Notes under the pieces: model-generated
Told to the model about the DNA's origin: nothing
Database searches by the model: none
The model's input: the letters and a program-made list of their open reading frames with translations, nothing else
Assembly: GCA_963778845.1 (NCBI GenBank)
Contig: CAVZVW010000004.1
Location: forward strand, 186,001 to 250,000
Length of the DNA: 64,000 nt
Direction: 5' to 3'
Source of the DNA: CAVZVW01 sp963778845
GTDB lineage: Bacteria; Actinomycetota; Actinomycetes; Actinomycetales; Kineosporiaceae
Part shown: positions 26,913-36,281 of the stretch, piece by piece
How positions within the stretch are numbered: the stretch's first letter is position 1
Layout: each line of letters opens with the position of its first letter
Program-made: the position numbers and the translations under genes

Positions 26913-28277
26913 GTGGACGCCGGCCGCGCGCCGTCCCGAACCGACCACGAGATCCTCGCTCTCGCCGTCCCCGCCTTCGGGGCGTTGGTGGCCGAACCGC
27001 TCTTCCTGCTCGCCGACTCCGCGATCGTCGGACGGCTGGGAACGCAGGCGCTGGCCGGGCTCGGGATCGCGGGTGCGGCACTGTCCGGCGTCGTGGGCCT
27101 CTTCGTGTTCCTCGCCTACGGCACGACGGCGGTGGTGGCGCGCCGGCTCGGGGCGGGCGACCGGGAGGGTGCGCTGAGCCAGGGGGTCGACGGCATGTGG
27201 CTCGCCGCCGGTCTGGGAACGCTGGTGGCGCTCACGGGCTGGGGCCTCGCACGGACTGTGGTCCACGCCTTCGGCCCCCCGGCCGGCGTGGCCGAGCAGG
27301 CGGTCACGTACCTGCGCTGGTCCATGCCCGGGATCCCCGCGATGCTGCTCGTGCTGGCTGCCACGGGTGTGCTGCGCGGCCTGCAGGACACCCGGACGCC
27401 GCTCGCCGTGGCCGCAGGCGGGGCGGCGGCCAACGCCGGGCTCAACCTCGTGCTGGTGTACGGCACCCACCCGTTCGGCGGTCGGTGGCAGGGTATGGGG
27501 ATCGCGGGTTCGGGGCTCGGAACGGCACTCACGCAGGTCGGGATGGCAGTGGCGCTCTGCGCCGTCGTCGTCCGCGGGGCACGCGGCCTCGGCGTCCCGC
27601 TGCGCCCCGACCGCGCAGGCATCCGCGCATCGGGGAGGGCCGGCGTCCCCCTGCTGGTACGCACCCTGTCCCTGCGCGTCGCCCTGCTGCTCACGACATG
27701 GGTCGCCGCCTCGCCGCGGTGCCTCGGCGCTGGCGGCGAACCAGGTGGCCACGAACGTGTGGATCTTTCTGGCGCTCGCCCTGGACGCCCTCGCCATCGC
27801 GGCGCAGGCGCTGACCGGGCAAGGCCCTGGGCGCCGGGGACGTCGTCGCTGTCCGGGCCGCGACCGGCACGCATGCTCCGGTGGGGCGTGGGCGCCGGGG
27901 TGGTCTTCGCCGTGCTGCTCGGCGCGGGACGTGGGCTGCTGGCACCGCTGTTCACCGCCGACCCGCAGGTGCAGGCAGCACTCGTGGCGGCACTGCTGGT
28001 GGCCGCGGTGGCGCAGCCGTTGGCCGGGTACGTGTTCGTGCTCGACGGGGTGCTCATCGGGGCCGGCGACGGACGTTACCTCGCGCTGGCGGGTGCGCTG
28101 CAGGTGCTGATCTACGCCCCGTGTGCCCTCGCCGTGGCCAGGTACGCCCCGGCGGGGACGGTGGGCCTCGTGTGGCTGTGGGTCAGCTTCGCCGGGGTCT
28201 ACATGCTCACCCGCGCGGTGTTCCTCGGGGTGCGCGAGCGAGGTGACGCCTGGCTGGTGACAGGCGCCACCCGCTGA
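26913..28277 (+). CDS. MATE family efflux transporter (DinF-like), three frameshifts
   Basis: Corrected, the product has about 453 residues with twelve helices and the DinF-type MATE pattern (AVPAFGALVAEPLFLLADSAIVGRLGTQALAGLGIA). It would export drugs or metabolites using an ion gradient. The reading frame shifts by one inserted base near 27711, 27821 and 27869. Between the first two shifts the true sequence (SALAANQVATNVWIFLALAL) is in another frame, as is GAGDVVAVRAATG between the second and third. The three insertions sum to three, so the nominal frame stays open but is wrong for about 50 residues. The GTG start follows GAGAGGAGGGG. Sequencing error is the likely cause. Confidence 0.8.
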   Translation: MDAGRAPSRTDHEILALAVPAFGALVAEPLFLLADSAIVGRLGTQALAGLGIAGAALSGVVGLFVFLAYGTTAVVARRLGAGDREGALSQGVDGMWLAAGLGTLVALTGWGLARTVVHAFGPPAGVAEQAVTYLRWSMPGIPAMLLVLAATGVLRGLQDTRTPLAVAAGGAAANAGLNLVLVYGTHPFGGRWQGMGIAGSGLGTALTQVGMAVALCAVVVRGARGLGVPLRPDRAGIRASGRAGVPLLVRTLSLRVALLLTTWVAASPRCLGAGGEPGGHERVDLSGARPGRPRHRGAGADRARPWAPGTSSLSGPRPARMLRWGVGAGVVFAVLLGAGRGLLAPLFTADPQVQAALVAALLVAAVAQPLAGYVFVLDGVLIGAGDGRYLALAGALQVLIYAPCALAVARYAPAGTVGLVWLWVSFAGVYMLTRAVFLGVRERGDAWLVTGATR

Positions 28278-28350
28278 CGCCGCCCCTTGCAGCGACCCGT
28301 CGACGGGATCCGGTCACCGGCGCCGGCGGTGGGTCGCCGGGGAGCCGCGC

Positions 28351-28803
28351 TTACTGGGCGGCGACGACCTGCAGCTTGACGTCCGCGCGCACATCGGAGT
28401 GGATCCGCACGTGCACCGTGTAGTCGCCGACCGCCTTGATCGGCTGCGGCAGCTCGACCTTGCGCCGGTCGACCTGCGGGCCCGCCCACGGCCACGACCG
28501 CCTCGGCCACGTCGGCCGGGGTCACGGCACCGAAGAGGCGGCCCGAGGCGCCTGCACGAGCCGTGACCGTCACAGTGCCTCGACTCCAGGGCCGACTTCA
28601 GCTTGTGTGCCTCGTCCATGGACTTCACGGCCCGCGAGTCGCGGGCCTTGCGGATGGAGGCGACCTGCTTCTCCGCCGCCCTTCGTCCACGCGGTCCCCA
28701 GGCCACGCGGCAGGAGGTAGTTGCGGGCGTAGCCGTCCTTGACCTCGACGATGTCACCGGGAGCGCCGAGGCCGGAGACCTCTTGGGTGAGGATGAGCTT
28801 CAT
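28351..28803 (-). CDS. rplI: 50S ribosomal protein L9, three frameshifts
   Basis: Corrected length is 149 residues, the usual size for L9. The N-domain (MKLILTQEVSGLGAPGDIVE...) is intact. The frame is then shifted by single inserted bases near 28683, 28585 and 28477. The pieces AAEKQVASIRKARDSRAVK, VTVTARAGASGRLFGAVTP and a C-terminus ending LQVVAAQ can each be read in other frames. All three shifts add one base and the TAA stop is in the restored frame. A genuine loss is unlikely. Confidence 0.85.
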
Positions 28804-28816
28804 CGGGCGTCCTCTC

Positions 28817-29053
28817 TCAGCGCGCCGAGCTCGAGTACGGCAGCAAGGCCATCTCGCGAGCGTTCTTGACGGCTTTGGCGATCTCGCGCTGCTGCTGCAC
28901 CGTGACACCGGTCACGCGTCGGGCGCGGATCTTGCCGCGGTCGGAGATGAACTTGCGCAGCAGTGCGGTGTCCTTGTAGTCGACCTTGTCGACTCCGGCG
29001 CTCTTGAGCGGGTTCTGCTTCTTCTTCGGCTTGCGAATAGGTGGCTTGGCCAT
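28817..29053 (-). CDS. rpsR: 30S ribosomal protein S18
   Basis: This 78-residue protein has the S18 core YKDTALLRKFISDRGKIRARR and the conserved VTGVTVQQQREIAKAVKNAREMALLPY. It binds beside S6 in the small subunit platform. The ATG follows GAAGGAGGAGCACC. The gene lies between ssb and rplI in the standard rpsF-ssb-rpsR-rplI order. Unlike its two neighbours it carries no indel. It has no CxxC zinc motif. Confidence 0.97.
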   Translation of the reverse strand: MAKPPIRKPKKKQNPLKSAGVDKVDYKDTALLRKFISDRGKIRARRVTGVTVQQQREIAKAVKNAREMALLPYSSSAR

Positions 29054-29171
29054 CGTGGTGCTCCTCCTTCAGGAGCCCGGGTGTCAGCCCGGGATGGTCG
29101 TAGGGACAAGTCGTGTGTTCGGGAGACCGTGCGCGTGGTGGGTCGTCCATCGTTGCGGGCACGCCCCACCG

Positions 29172-29712
29172 TCAGAACGGCGGCTCCTCCTGGGAACCGC
29201 CCGACGGGCTGGTCGCCCAGGGGTCGTCGGCCTGGCCGGCGCCGCCGAAGCCGCTGGCCCCGGGGCCGCCCGAGCCTCCGGAGCCGCCGAAGCCGCCACC
29301 GCCCCGAGCCTCCTGAGCCTCCGAAGCCGCCACCCCCGCCGCCGCCGCGCGAGGTCTTGGCGACCTTGGCGGTGGCGTATCGCAGCGACGGGCCGACCTC
29401 GTCGACGTCGAGCTCGACGACTGTGCGCTTCTCGCCCTCCTTGGTCTCGTACGAGCGGCTCTTGAGCCGGCCCGTGACGAGGACCCGCGAGCCCCGCTGC
29501 AGCGACTCGGCGACGTTCTCCGCCGCGTCACGCCACACGGAGCAGCGCATGAACAACGTCTCGCCGTCCTTCCACTCGTTCGACTGCCTGTCGAACGCGC
29601 GGGGAGTGGACGCGACGGTGAAGTTGGCCACCGCGGCTCCCGAGGGCGTGAACCGCAGCTCGGGGTCGTTGGTGAGGTTTCCGATGATCGTGATCACGGT
29701 CTCGCCGGCCAT
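29172..29712 (-). CDS. ssb: Single-stranded DNA-binding protein, one frameshift
   Basis: The OB-fold domain is intact (MAGETVITIIGNLTNDPELRF, FMRCSVWRDAAENVAESLQRGSRVLVTGRL). A Gly/Ser/Phe-rich linker follows. One inserted base in that linker, near 29312, throws the frame off. Corrected, the protein has 179 residues and ends in an acidic tip (PSGGSQEEPPF), the site where SSB recruits partner proteins. The linker is a GC-rich microsatellite, a typical place for consensus error. Confidence 0.88.
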
Positions 29713-29759
29713 GGGCGTCTCTCCGGTCTTTCAGCGGGTGGGGCTCTCAGGCATCCGGC

Positions 29760-30050
29760 TCAGTGGGCGTCGGGCCGCAACAGCTTCGTGCGCAGCACAG
29801 CCTCGTTGAGGTTGAGCTGGCGGTCCAGCTCCTTGGCCACGTCGGGCTCGGCGCTCATGTCGACGACGGCGTAGATGCCCTCGGACTTCTTCTTGATCTC
29901 GTAGGCCAGGCGCCGGCGACCCCAGATGTCGACGTTCTCGACGGAGCCGCCACCCTTGCGGACGACGTTCAGGAACTTGTCCAGTGACGGGGCGACAGTG
30001 CGCTCCTCGAGGTCCGGATCGAGGATCACCATCAGCTCGTAGTGACGCAT
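29760..30050 (-). CDS. rpsF: 30S ribosomal protein S6
   Basis: This 96-residue protein starts MRHYELMVILDPDLEERTVAPSL and has the usual GRRRLAYEIKKKSEGIYAVVDM core. It pairs with S18 on the ribosome. I chose the ATG at 30050, which matches family length and has AGGAGG upstream; the GTG at 30062 would sit directly on the ribosome binding site. It is the first gene of the rpsF-ssb-rpsR-rplI operon. The 187 bases upstream contain no recognised element. Confidence 0.96.
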   Translation of the reverse strand: MRHYELMVILDPDLEERTVAPSLDKFLNVVRKGGGSVENVDIWGRRRLAYEIKKKSEGIYAVVDMSAEPDVAKELDRQLNLNEAVLRTKLLRPDAH

Positions 30051-30249
30051 ACGACTACCCACCTCCTCTGGTCTCAGCGGTCACGGTCTCTCCGTGACAG
30101 GAGGGCTAGTGCGTCGGCCGGGACGCCACGCGACGAATGCGGCTGTGCTGCCGCACCACCAGCGACGGCGTCCCGAACACGGAGCAGCCTAACGGCGCAA
30201 CCCGGTCCGGCCGAAATCGGCGGTCCACAGACCCCCTTTCACGCCGGGC

Positions 30250-31836
30250 TCAGGCCCGTAGCGCGACCACCAGGGGCGCCGGCTCGGAGACCAGCGGGCC
30301 GCTGATCGGGTCGTCGGCCCCCGGTTGCCCGTCCTCCGGCACGCGGACGGGGTCGAGCACCGGGTCCCTGGCCATCCGGACGGCCTGGGCGCCCAGCCAG
30401 CCGATCCCGGCGAGGCGCAGCAGCAGCAGCACCATGTAGAACGCCGCCGTGAGTCCCCGGTTGGGGTCGCTGCCCGCGGCGATGTAGAGCCAGACCCCCA
30501 CGAAGTAGGCGAGCTCGGGAACCGCCCAGAGCAGGTGGTCGCGCCAGGGCAGCCCTGCCAAGGCGATGAAGGGCAGCAGGACCAGCGACGCCTGTGGGGG
30601 CAGGGACTTGCTCACGATGAGCGTCGTGGCCACGGCGAAGAGCGCGACATGGGCAAGCCGAGGCCGCTGGGTCGGCACCACCGCCAGCGCCACGACCGCC
30701 ACGGCCACCACGGCCAGGCTGCTCAGCACGAGAGCCGTCGTGACGGACGACGACAGCGCGCCTCCCGTGTACCACAGGCGCGCTGTTCGCGGCCGGCTCG
30801 ACGCGAGCAGCTGCGGCACCAGCCACAGCGAGCCGTAGCCGGGGCCGGCTTCCTTCCAGGTGCGCCATCCCGCGCTCAGCCCGCCGGTGAGCCCGGGCAC
30901 GAGCAGCAGGCGGAGGCCCAACCACACCACACCGGCGGACGCGGCGAACGAGAGTGCCGGCGCCGTCCGCCGCTCGCGCACGGCCAGGGCGAGGACCGCC
31001 ACGAGGACGACGGCGAGCGTGGGCGCGGTGAGGATCGCCAGGCCGAGCAGGGCTCCGGCCAGCACCGCCCGCCGTCGCGACCAGGCCAGTAAGCACAGGG
31101 CGACGAACATCAGCGCCAGCAGGCTGTAGGAGACGAGCCCCACCGTGACGAGCAGGGGGCTCAGCGCCACGTGTGCGGCGTCCCATCGTCGTCGCCCGGC
31201 GGCGATCGCCGTCGCGGTCACGGTGACGCAGAGGCTGGCCGCGAGCAGGAGCGCGGACAGGTCGAAGAACCGCCGCGGCGACGAGTGGCCTGTGTCGGGG
31301 ACGAGCGCGGAGGCCGCCCAGATGGCCGCCGAGGCCAGCGGTGGCTGCCCGAGAGTCGTGACGGCCTCGCCCAGCCCCGGCCGGTCGTGGCTGCCGAGGC
31401 CGCTGCTGCCGTAGAGGACCGCGACGTCGGAGTAGCAGGCGTGCCAGAACATGTCCGGGGTCGACCAGCCTTGGGCCCTGCAGTGCTCCTTCTGCACCAA
31501 GCCGAGGCCCAGGACGGTGGTGGCGAGCAGCACCAGCACGGGCACCGCACGGAACAGCCACGGCCCCGCTGCCGCGCGGCGTCCGGCGGGCCCCCCGACG
31601 ACCTCGCTCGCGGCGCGCACGACCGGGTCGGCGTTGGACGGCGAGAGCACCGGCGAGGCCTCCCGCGACGCAGCGTGCGTGCCCGACGCGCCCGGAGGCA
31701 CCGCGTCGCCGATCACGTCCGCGGGCAGCAGCCTCGGCAACACGTCGTCCTGGTCCGTCGACCGCGTGGTCACCGGGTCGGCGGTCACCGGCACCGTCGA
31801 CGGCGTGGTCACCGGGTCGGCGGGCTGCTGCGTCAT
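30250..31836 (-). CDS. GT87/DUF2029-type polytopic membrane protein
   Basis: This 528-residue protein has a long disordered N-terminal tail (about 90 residues, rich in TxDPVTT repeats) and about ten to eleven membrane helices. Large luminal loops contain CYSDVAVLYGSSGL and GWRTWKEAGPGYGSLW. It resembles the GT-C fold DUF2029/GT87 mannosyltransferase family and occupies the place of Rv0051 next to ponA1 in M. tuberculosis. A role in envelope glycan synthesis is inferred. Its ATG overlaps the ponA stop (ATGA). Confidence 0.7.
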   Translation of the reverse strand: MTQQPADPVTTPSTVPVTADPVTTRSTDQDDVLPRLLPADVIGDAVPPGASGTHAASREASPVLSPSNADPVVRAASEVVGGPAGRRAAAGPWLFRAVPVLVLLATTVLGLGLVQKEHCRAQGWSTPDMFWHACYSDVAVLYGSSGLGSHDRPGLGEAVTTLGQPPLASAAIWAASALVPDTGHSSPRRFFDLSALLLAASLCVTVTATAIAAGRRRWDAAHVALSPLLVTVGLVSYSLLALMFVALCLLAWSRRRAVLAGALLGLAILTAPTLAVVLVAVLALAVRERRTAPALSFAASAGVVWLGLRLLLVPGLTGGLSAGWRTWKEAGPGYGSLWLVPQLLASSRPRTARLWYTGGALSSSVTTALVLSSLAVVAVAVVALAVVPTQRPRLAHVALFAVATTLIVSKSLPPQASLVLLPFIALAGLPWRDHLLWAVPELAYFVGVWLYIAAGSDPNRGLTAAFYMVLLLLRLAGIGWLGAQAVRMARDPVLDPVRVPEDGQPGADDPISGPLVSEPAPLVVALRA

Positions 31837-34019
31837 GGCGTCGGGGCCGGCGTCGTCGGTGGCGGCGTTCCTGAGTCAGTGGGGGAGGGCGACCCGCTGC
31901 TCGTCGGGCTCGGGCTGCCCGAGGGGGACGGCGACCGGCTCGGCGACGGCGTCGCCGTCACGGAGGGAGTGGGGGACGGCGACGGCGACGGGTTCACAGC
32001 GAGCCCCCCGTTGACCGGCGACGGGAAGTCGACCACCTTGGCGTTCTTGAGGGCCGACGTCATGTAGGCGGTCCAGACCTGGGCCGGCCACGACCCGCCT
32101 GTGACGTCGCGGCCGCCTATGGTCAGCGTCATCTGCTCCCCGTGCGGGCCGACGTTGTACATGGCTACCGCGGTGGCGAGCTGGGGGGTGAAGCCGACGA
32201 ACCACGCCGACTTGCTGTCCGAGGAGGTGCCCGTCTTGCCCGCGGCGGGCCGGCCGAGGTTGCGGACGAAGGAGCCGGTCCCGCGCCGGACCACCTGCTG
32301 CAGTGCGAACGTGGCGTCGGCCATCACGCCCGGCGCGAAGGTCTGCTTCGGCTTGGGCACCTTGTGCACGTAGATCTTGCCCTGCCGGCGCGAGGAGACC
32401 GACGCGACGACGAAGCGCGGGTAGTGCTTTCCCTGCGCGGCGATCGTCGCATAAGCGGCCGCCATGTCGATCGGATGGGGCGATGCCGAGCCGAGCACGT
32501 TCGAGGGGTTCGCCTTCAGGTCCTGGGTGTCGGACGGCAGCCCCGCGCGGATCGCGACGTTGCGGGTGTCCGCCGGGGTGACCTTGATGCCGTTCTGGTC
32601 GAACTCGTTCAGCTGGGCGAACACCGTGTTCACGGAGTGGGCCGTGGCGTCGAGCAGGTCGATCTGGCCGAACTGCTCGTTGCCGAAGTTGGCGACCTTC
32701 TTGGTGCCGAAGCCGGGCAGGACCTGGGGGCTGCGGCCGTCGAAGCGGGTCTTCAGCCCCAGCCCCTTCTCCAGGGCGGCCACCAGTGTGAAGGCCTTGA
32801 ACGTGGAGCCGGCCTGGGCGATGTCCTGCGTCGCGGCGTTCTGCTGGCGCACCATGTAGTCCTTGCCGCCGTAGACCGCACGCACGGCTCCGGTGTTCGG
32901 GTCCACCGTGGCGATCGCCACCTGCACGGTCTTGGGCGCGTTCTTCGGCATCGTCGCCTTCACCGCCGCGACCTGTGCGTCCTCGAGCCGCTTGTCGAAC
33001 GTCGTCACGATCCGGTAGCCGCCGACCGCGAGGTCGCGGTCGGTCTTGCCGAGCTTCGCCTTGACCTCGTCGAAGGCCATCGTGAGCAGATACCCGCGCT
33101 GGCCGCTGCGGCTGTTCTGGGCGGCCAAGGGTGCGACCTTCGGGAACGTCTGGTTGGCGCGCTGCTCCGGCGTGAGGTACCCCAGCGTCACCATGCCGTC
33201 GAGCACGTAGTTCCACCGGTCGGTCGCCCGGGTGAGCGCGGAGGCGCCGTCCAACGGGTCTGCACGCTCCGGAGCGTTGATGATCCCGGCGAGGAACGCG
33301 CTCTGGGAGACGGTGAGCCTGGATGCCGACACCCGGAAGTACGCCTGCGAGGCCGCCTCGATGCCGTCGACGTTGCGGCCCCAGTAGATGGTGTTGAGGT
33401 AGTCCTGGAGGATCTGGTCCTTGCTGTACTCCTGGTTGATCTTGACCGAGATGAAGAACTCCTTGATCTTGCGCTTCCACGTGCGGTCGGCGTCGAGGAA
33501 GCCGTTCTTCACGTACTGCTGGGTGATCGTGGAGCCGCCCTGCAGCGACCTGCCGCGCAGGTTGTTCCACGTCGCCCGGAGGATGCCGGTCGGGGAGATC
33601 CCTGCGTTCTTGTAGAACGTGCGGTCCTCGGCGGCGATCACGGCATGCTGCAGGTCCGGCCTGATCTTGGCCAGGGGGACGATCGTGCGGTTCTGGTCGG
33701 CCAGGCGGCCGATCTCGGTCTTGCCGTCGGAGTAGTACACGATCGTCGTCTCGGCCGAGACGTCCTCTCGAGGGGTGGGCACCTTCGTCATGGAGTAGGC
33801 CACACCGACCGCGACGAGCACGGACAGCGCGCCGAGGACTCCTAGGCCGAGGACCAGTCGCCACGACGGCAGCCATCGGGTGAACCCTCGGCGGCCGGCT
33901 CGGGGGTAGTCGATGAACCTGCCCTTGACGGGTGCCCCTGTGACGGGAACCGGGCGACCGTTGGTTATGCGCGCACCGGTCGCCCGCCGCGCTGCCGGCG
34001 TGCCGGATCGACGTCCCAC
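31833..34019 (-). CDS. ponA: Bifunctional penicillin-binding protein (transglycosylase/transpeptidase)
   Basis: The product has 728 residues: a basic cytosolic tail, one membrane helix (LVLGLGVLGALSVLVAVGVAY), and a GT51 domain (IAAEDRTFYKNAGISPTG, LQGGSTITQQYVKN). The transpeptidase domain has the catalytic triad motifs AGSTFK, SVN and KTGTS. The C-terminus is a ~55-residue Pro/Ser/Thr tail (PSPSPTPS repeats). It polymerises and crosslinks peptidoglycan. The GTG at 34019 with AAGGACGAGGAG upstream is preferred to the longer GTG start at 34115. Confidence 0.93.
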   Translation of the reverse strand: MGRRSGTPAARRATGARITNGRPVPVTGAPVKGRFIDYPRAGRRGFTRWLPSWRLVLGLGVLGALSVLVAVGVAYSMTKVPTPREDVSAETTIVYYSDGKTEIGRLADQNRTIVPLAKIRPDLQHAVIAAEDRTFYKNAGISPTGILRATWNNLRGRSLQGGSTITQQYVKNGFLDADRTWKRKIKEFFISVKINQEYSKDQILQDYLNTIYWGRNVDGIEAASQAYFRVSASRLTVSQSAFLAGIINAPERADPLDGASALTRATDRWNYVLDGMVTLGYLTPEQRANQTFPKVAPLAAQNSRSGQRGYLLTMAFDEVKAKLGKTDRDLAVGGYRIVTTFDKRLEDAQVAAVKATMPKNAPKTVQVAIATVDPNTGAVRAVYGGKDYMVRQQNAATQDIAQAGSTFKAFTLVAALEKGLGLKTRFDGRSPQVLPGFGTKKVANFGNEQFGQIDLLDATAHSVNTVFAQLNEFDQNGIKVTPADTRNVAIRAGLPSDTQDLKANPSNVLGSASPHPIDMAAAYATIAAQGKHYPRFVVASVSSRRQGKIYVHKVPKPKQTFAPGVMADATFALQQVVRRGTGSFVRNLGRPAAGKTGTSSDSKSAWFVGFTPQLATAVAMYNVGPHGEQMTLTIGGRDVTGGSWPAQVWTAYMTSALKNAKVVDFPSPVNGGLAVNPSPSPSPTPSVTATPSPSRSPSPSGSPSPTSSGSPSPTDSGTPPPTTPAPTP

Positions 34020-34268
34020 GATCTCCTCGTCCTTCTCGGGTACATGCTCGTCCGGTCGCTCACGCGCGGAGCGAGGCAACCGGCGTTCAGTATGCGCCGG
34101 GTGTCGTGCACGCATCGAAACGTGCAGGTCGCAGCCCTGCGACCAGGGCTATGCCCACCCCGGGCGCCAGGTGTGGGGCGGCCTGGCCGGCCGTCGGCAG
34201 GGGCGCCGCAGGAGGGCTCCCGAGCCGGTGCCCGCTTGCGCGGGAGAGGGCGAGGCCCTATCGTCCGG

Positions 34269-34287
34269 ATGTATCGTAGCGATACAT
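34269..34287. promoter_or_regulatory. PadR-type operator
   Basis: ATGTATCG-TAG-CGATACAT is a perfect palindrome with 8-base arms, 48 bases upstream of the padR start. ATGTAT/ATACAT half-sites are typical for PadR family repressors. It most likely serves autoregulation of the downstream gene and may also influence the divergent ponA. Confidence 0.75.
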
Positions 34288-34334
34288 CATGGCGACACAC
34301 ACGACACCACAACGACACACAGGCTGGAGGCCTC

Positions 34335-34928
34335 GTGAGCCGGCGCGCCGACGTGCTGGAGCTCGCCGTCCTCGGCCTTCTGCACGAAGGAGGGATGCAC
34401 GGCTACGAGCTCCGCAAGCGGCTCAACAGTCAGCTGGGCGCCTTCCGCGCGCTGTCCTACGGCACGCTCTACCCCGCCTTGAAGACACTGCTCGCCGGAG
34501 GCCTGATCCGGGAGACGCCGGACCCGGCCGCGCCCGTGCCGCCGCTGTCGGGCAGACGCGCCAGGATCGTCTACGAGCTCACCGCCGAAGGCAAGGAGCA
34601 CTTCAACACCCTCGTCACCGAGCCCGGGCCGCAGGCCTGGGAGGACGAGACGTTCGACGTCCACTTCGCGTTCTTCGGCCGGACGGACGCCGCAGCCCGG
34701 CTGAGCGTCCTCGAGGGCCGCAGGATGCGCCTGCAGGAGCGCCTGGAGCGGGCGCGCCAGTCAGTGGTGCGAGGTCGAGAGCGGCGCGACAGCTACACAC
34801 TCGAGCTCCAGCGCCACGGGCTGGAGTCGGTCGAGCGAGAGGTCCGCTGGCTCACCGAGCTCATCGACTCCGAGCGCGCGAGCAACATGACCCACCCCCC
34901 GAAGGTCGACGAGCCCGGGCAGGGCTGA
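34335..34928 (+). CDS. PadR family transcriptional regulator
   Basis: This 197-residue regulator has the PadR winged helix (VLELAVLGLLHEGGMHGYELRKRL, SYGTLYPALKTLLAGGLI, YELTAEGKEHF) and a C-terminal helical dimerisation domain (LEGRRMRLQERLERARQ). The GTG start follows GGCTGGAGG. The homologous gene in M. tuberculosis (Rv0047c) also sits beside inositol-phosphate synthase. Control of ino1, 101 bases downstream, is therefore likely. A palindrome fitting the family lies upstream. Confidence 0.92.
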   Translation: MSRRADVLELAVLGLLHEGGMHGYELRKRLNSQLGAFRALSYGTLYPALKTLLAGGLIRETPDPAAPVPPLSGRRARIVYELTAEGKEHFNTLVTEPGPQAWEDETFDVHFAFFGRTDAAARLSVLEGRRMRLQERLERARQSVVRGRERRDSYTLELQRHGLESVEREVRWLTELIDSERASNMTHPPKVDEPGQG

Positions 34929-35029
34929 GCCGCGACTCCCGGTGCGGCACCCTTCCCCACCGGCCGTTTCCACGAGCTGCACACAACTGCGAATACCGCC
35001 GTCCCCCACAGGATCTGAAGGAGCACACC

Positions 35030-36109
35030 ATGGGTACCGTACGCGTCGCGATCGTCGGTGTAGGCAACTGCGCGGCATCACTCGTGCAGGGCGTGCACTA
35101 CTACCGGGACGCCGACGCCGGTGGCACCGTGCCCGGCCTGATGCACGTCCAGCTCGGCGACTACCACGTGCGCGACATCGAGTTCGTCGCCGCGTTCGAC
35201 GTCGACGGGAAGAAGGTCGGGCTGGATCTGTCCGAGGCGATCGGCGCCAGCGAGAACAACACCATCAAGATCTGCGACGTCCCCCCGCTGGGTGTCACCG
35301 TGCAGCGCGGACACACCCTCGACGGGCTCGGCAAGTACTACCGCGAGACGATCACGGAGTCCGACGACCAGCCGGTCGACATCGTTCGAGCCCTCAGGGA
35401 CGCCCGGGTCGACGTCCTCATCTGCTACCTGCCGGTGGGTTCGGAGGCGGCGGACAAGTTCTACGCCCAGTGCGCGATCGACGCGAAGGTCGCCTTCGTC
35501 AACGCGCTGCCCGTGTTCATCGCCTCCGACCCCGCGTGGGCCAAGAAGTTCGAGGACGCCGGCGTGCCGATCATCGGCGACGACATCAAGAGCCAGGTGG
35601 GCGCGACGATCACCCACCGCGTCATGGCCCGGCTGTTCGAGGACCGCGGCGTGGTCCTGGACCGCACCTACCAGCTCAACGTCGGCGGCAACATGGACTT
35701 CAAGAACATGCTCGAGCGCGACCGCCTGGAGTCCAAGAAGATCTCCAAGACCCAGGCCGTCACCAGCAACCTCGACCACGACCTCGGGGCCCGCAACGTG
35801 CACATCGGCCCGAGCGACTACGTCCAGTGGCTCGACGACCGCAAGTGGGCCTACGTCCGGCTCGAGGGCCGGGCGTTCGGGGACGTGCCGCTCACCCTGG
35901 AGTACAAGCTCGAGGTGTGGGACTCGCCGAACTCGGCCGGTGTGATCATCGACGCGTTGCGCGCCGCCAAGATCGCCAAGGACCGCGGGATCGGCGGCGC
36001 GATCCTGTCGCCCTCGGCGTACTTCATGAAGTCCCCGCCGGTGCAGGTGGAGGACACCCAGGGCCGCGCCGACGTGGAGGCGTTCATCCGGGGTGAGCGG
36101 GAGCGCTGA
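35030..36109 (+). CDS. ino1: Inositol-3-phosphate synthase
   Basis: This 359-residue enzyme converts glucose 6-phosphate to inositol 3-phosphate with NAD, the first step to inositol lipids and mycothiol. Motifs are VAIVGVGNCAASLVQG, ICYLPVGSEAADKFYAQ, NVGGNMDFKNM and SKTQAV. The ATG at 35030 follows GAAGGAG; the frame is open upstream but that is overlap with padR. The gene is followed by a perfect long inverted repeat. Length and motifs match the short actinobacterial type. Confidence 0.95.
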   Translation: MGTVRVAIVGVGNCAASLVQGVHYYRDADAGGTVPGLMHVQLGDYHVRDIEFVAAFDVDGKKVGLDLSEAIGASENNTIKICDVPPLGVTVQRGHTLDGLGKYYRETITESDDQPVDIVRALRDARVDVLICYLPVGSEAADKFYAQCAIDAKVAFVNALPVFIASDPAWAKKFEDAGVPIIGDDIKSQVGATITHRVMARLFEDRGVVLDRTYQLNVGGNMDFKNMLERDRLESKKISKTQAVTSNLDHDLGARNVHIGPSDYVQWLDDRKWAYVRLEGRAFGDVPLTLEYKLEVWDSPNSAGVIIDALRAAKIAKDRGIGGAILSPSAYFMKSPPVQVEDTQGRADVEAFIRGERER

Positions 36110-36136
36110 CCCCGCGCCCCAGCCCCACGCCGTTCG

Positions 36137-36193
36137 ACTGGCGCGGTGGCACACTGCGCCAGTCTGTTTGGCGCAGTGTGCCACCGCGCCAGT
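36137..36193. repeat. Perfect 25-bp inverted repeat after ino1
   Basis: The arm at 36137-36161 (begins ACTGGCGCGGTGGCAC) is exactly complementary to 36169-36193, with a 7-base spacer. A partial further copy (TTGGCGCAG) starts at 36200. It lies between two plus-strand genes and could terminate ino1. The perfect arms suggest active maintenance or recent origin. Confidence 0.9.
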
Positions 36194-36281
36194 CCTGATT
36201 TGGCGCAGGACTCCGCAGTGACGGGCTCGGAGCGGCGTCCGGCCGGGATGAGCCGCCGAGGCCGATCCGTACGCTTGGCCG

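Noticed and set aside
26913..28277. Programmed frameshifting in the MATE gene
   Set aside because: Three separate one-base shifts without slippery motifs, next to similar shifts in rplI and ssb, fit consensus error.
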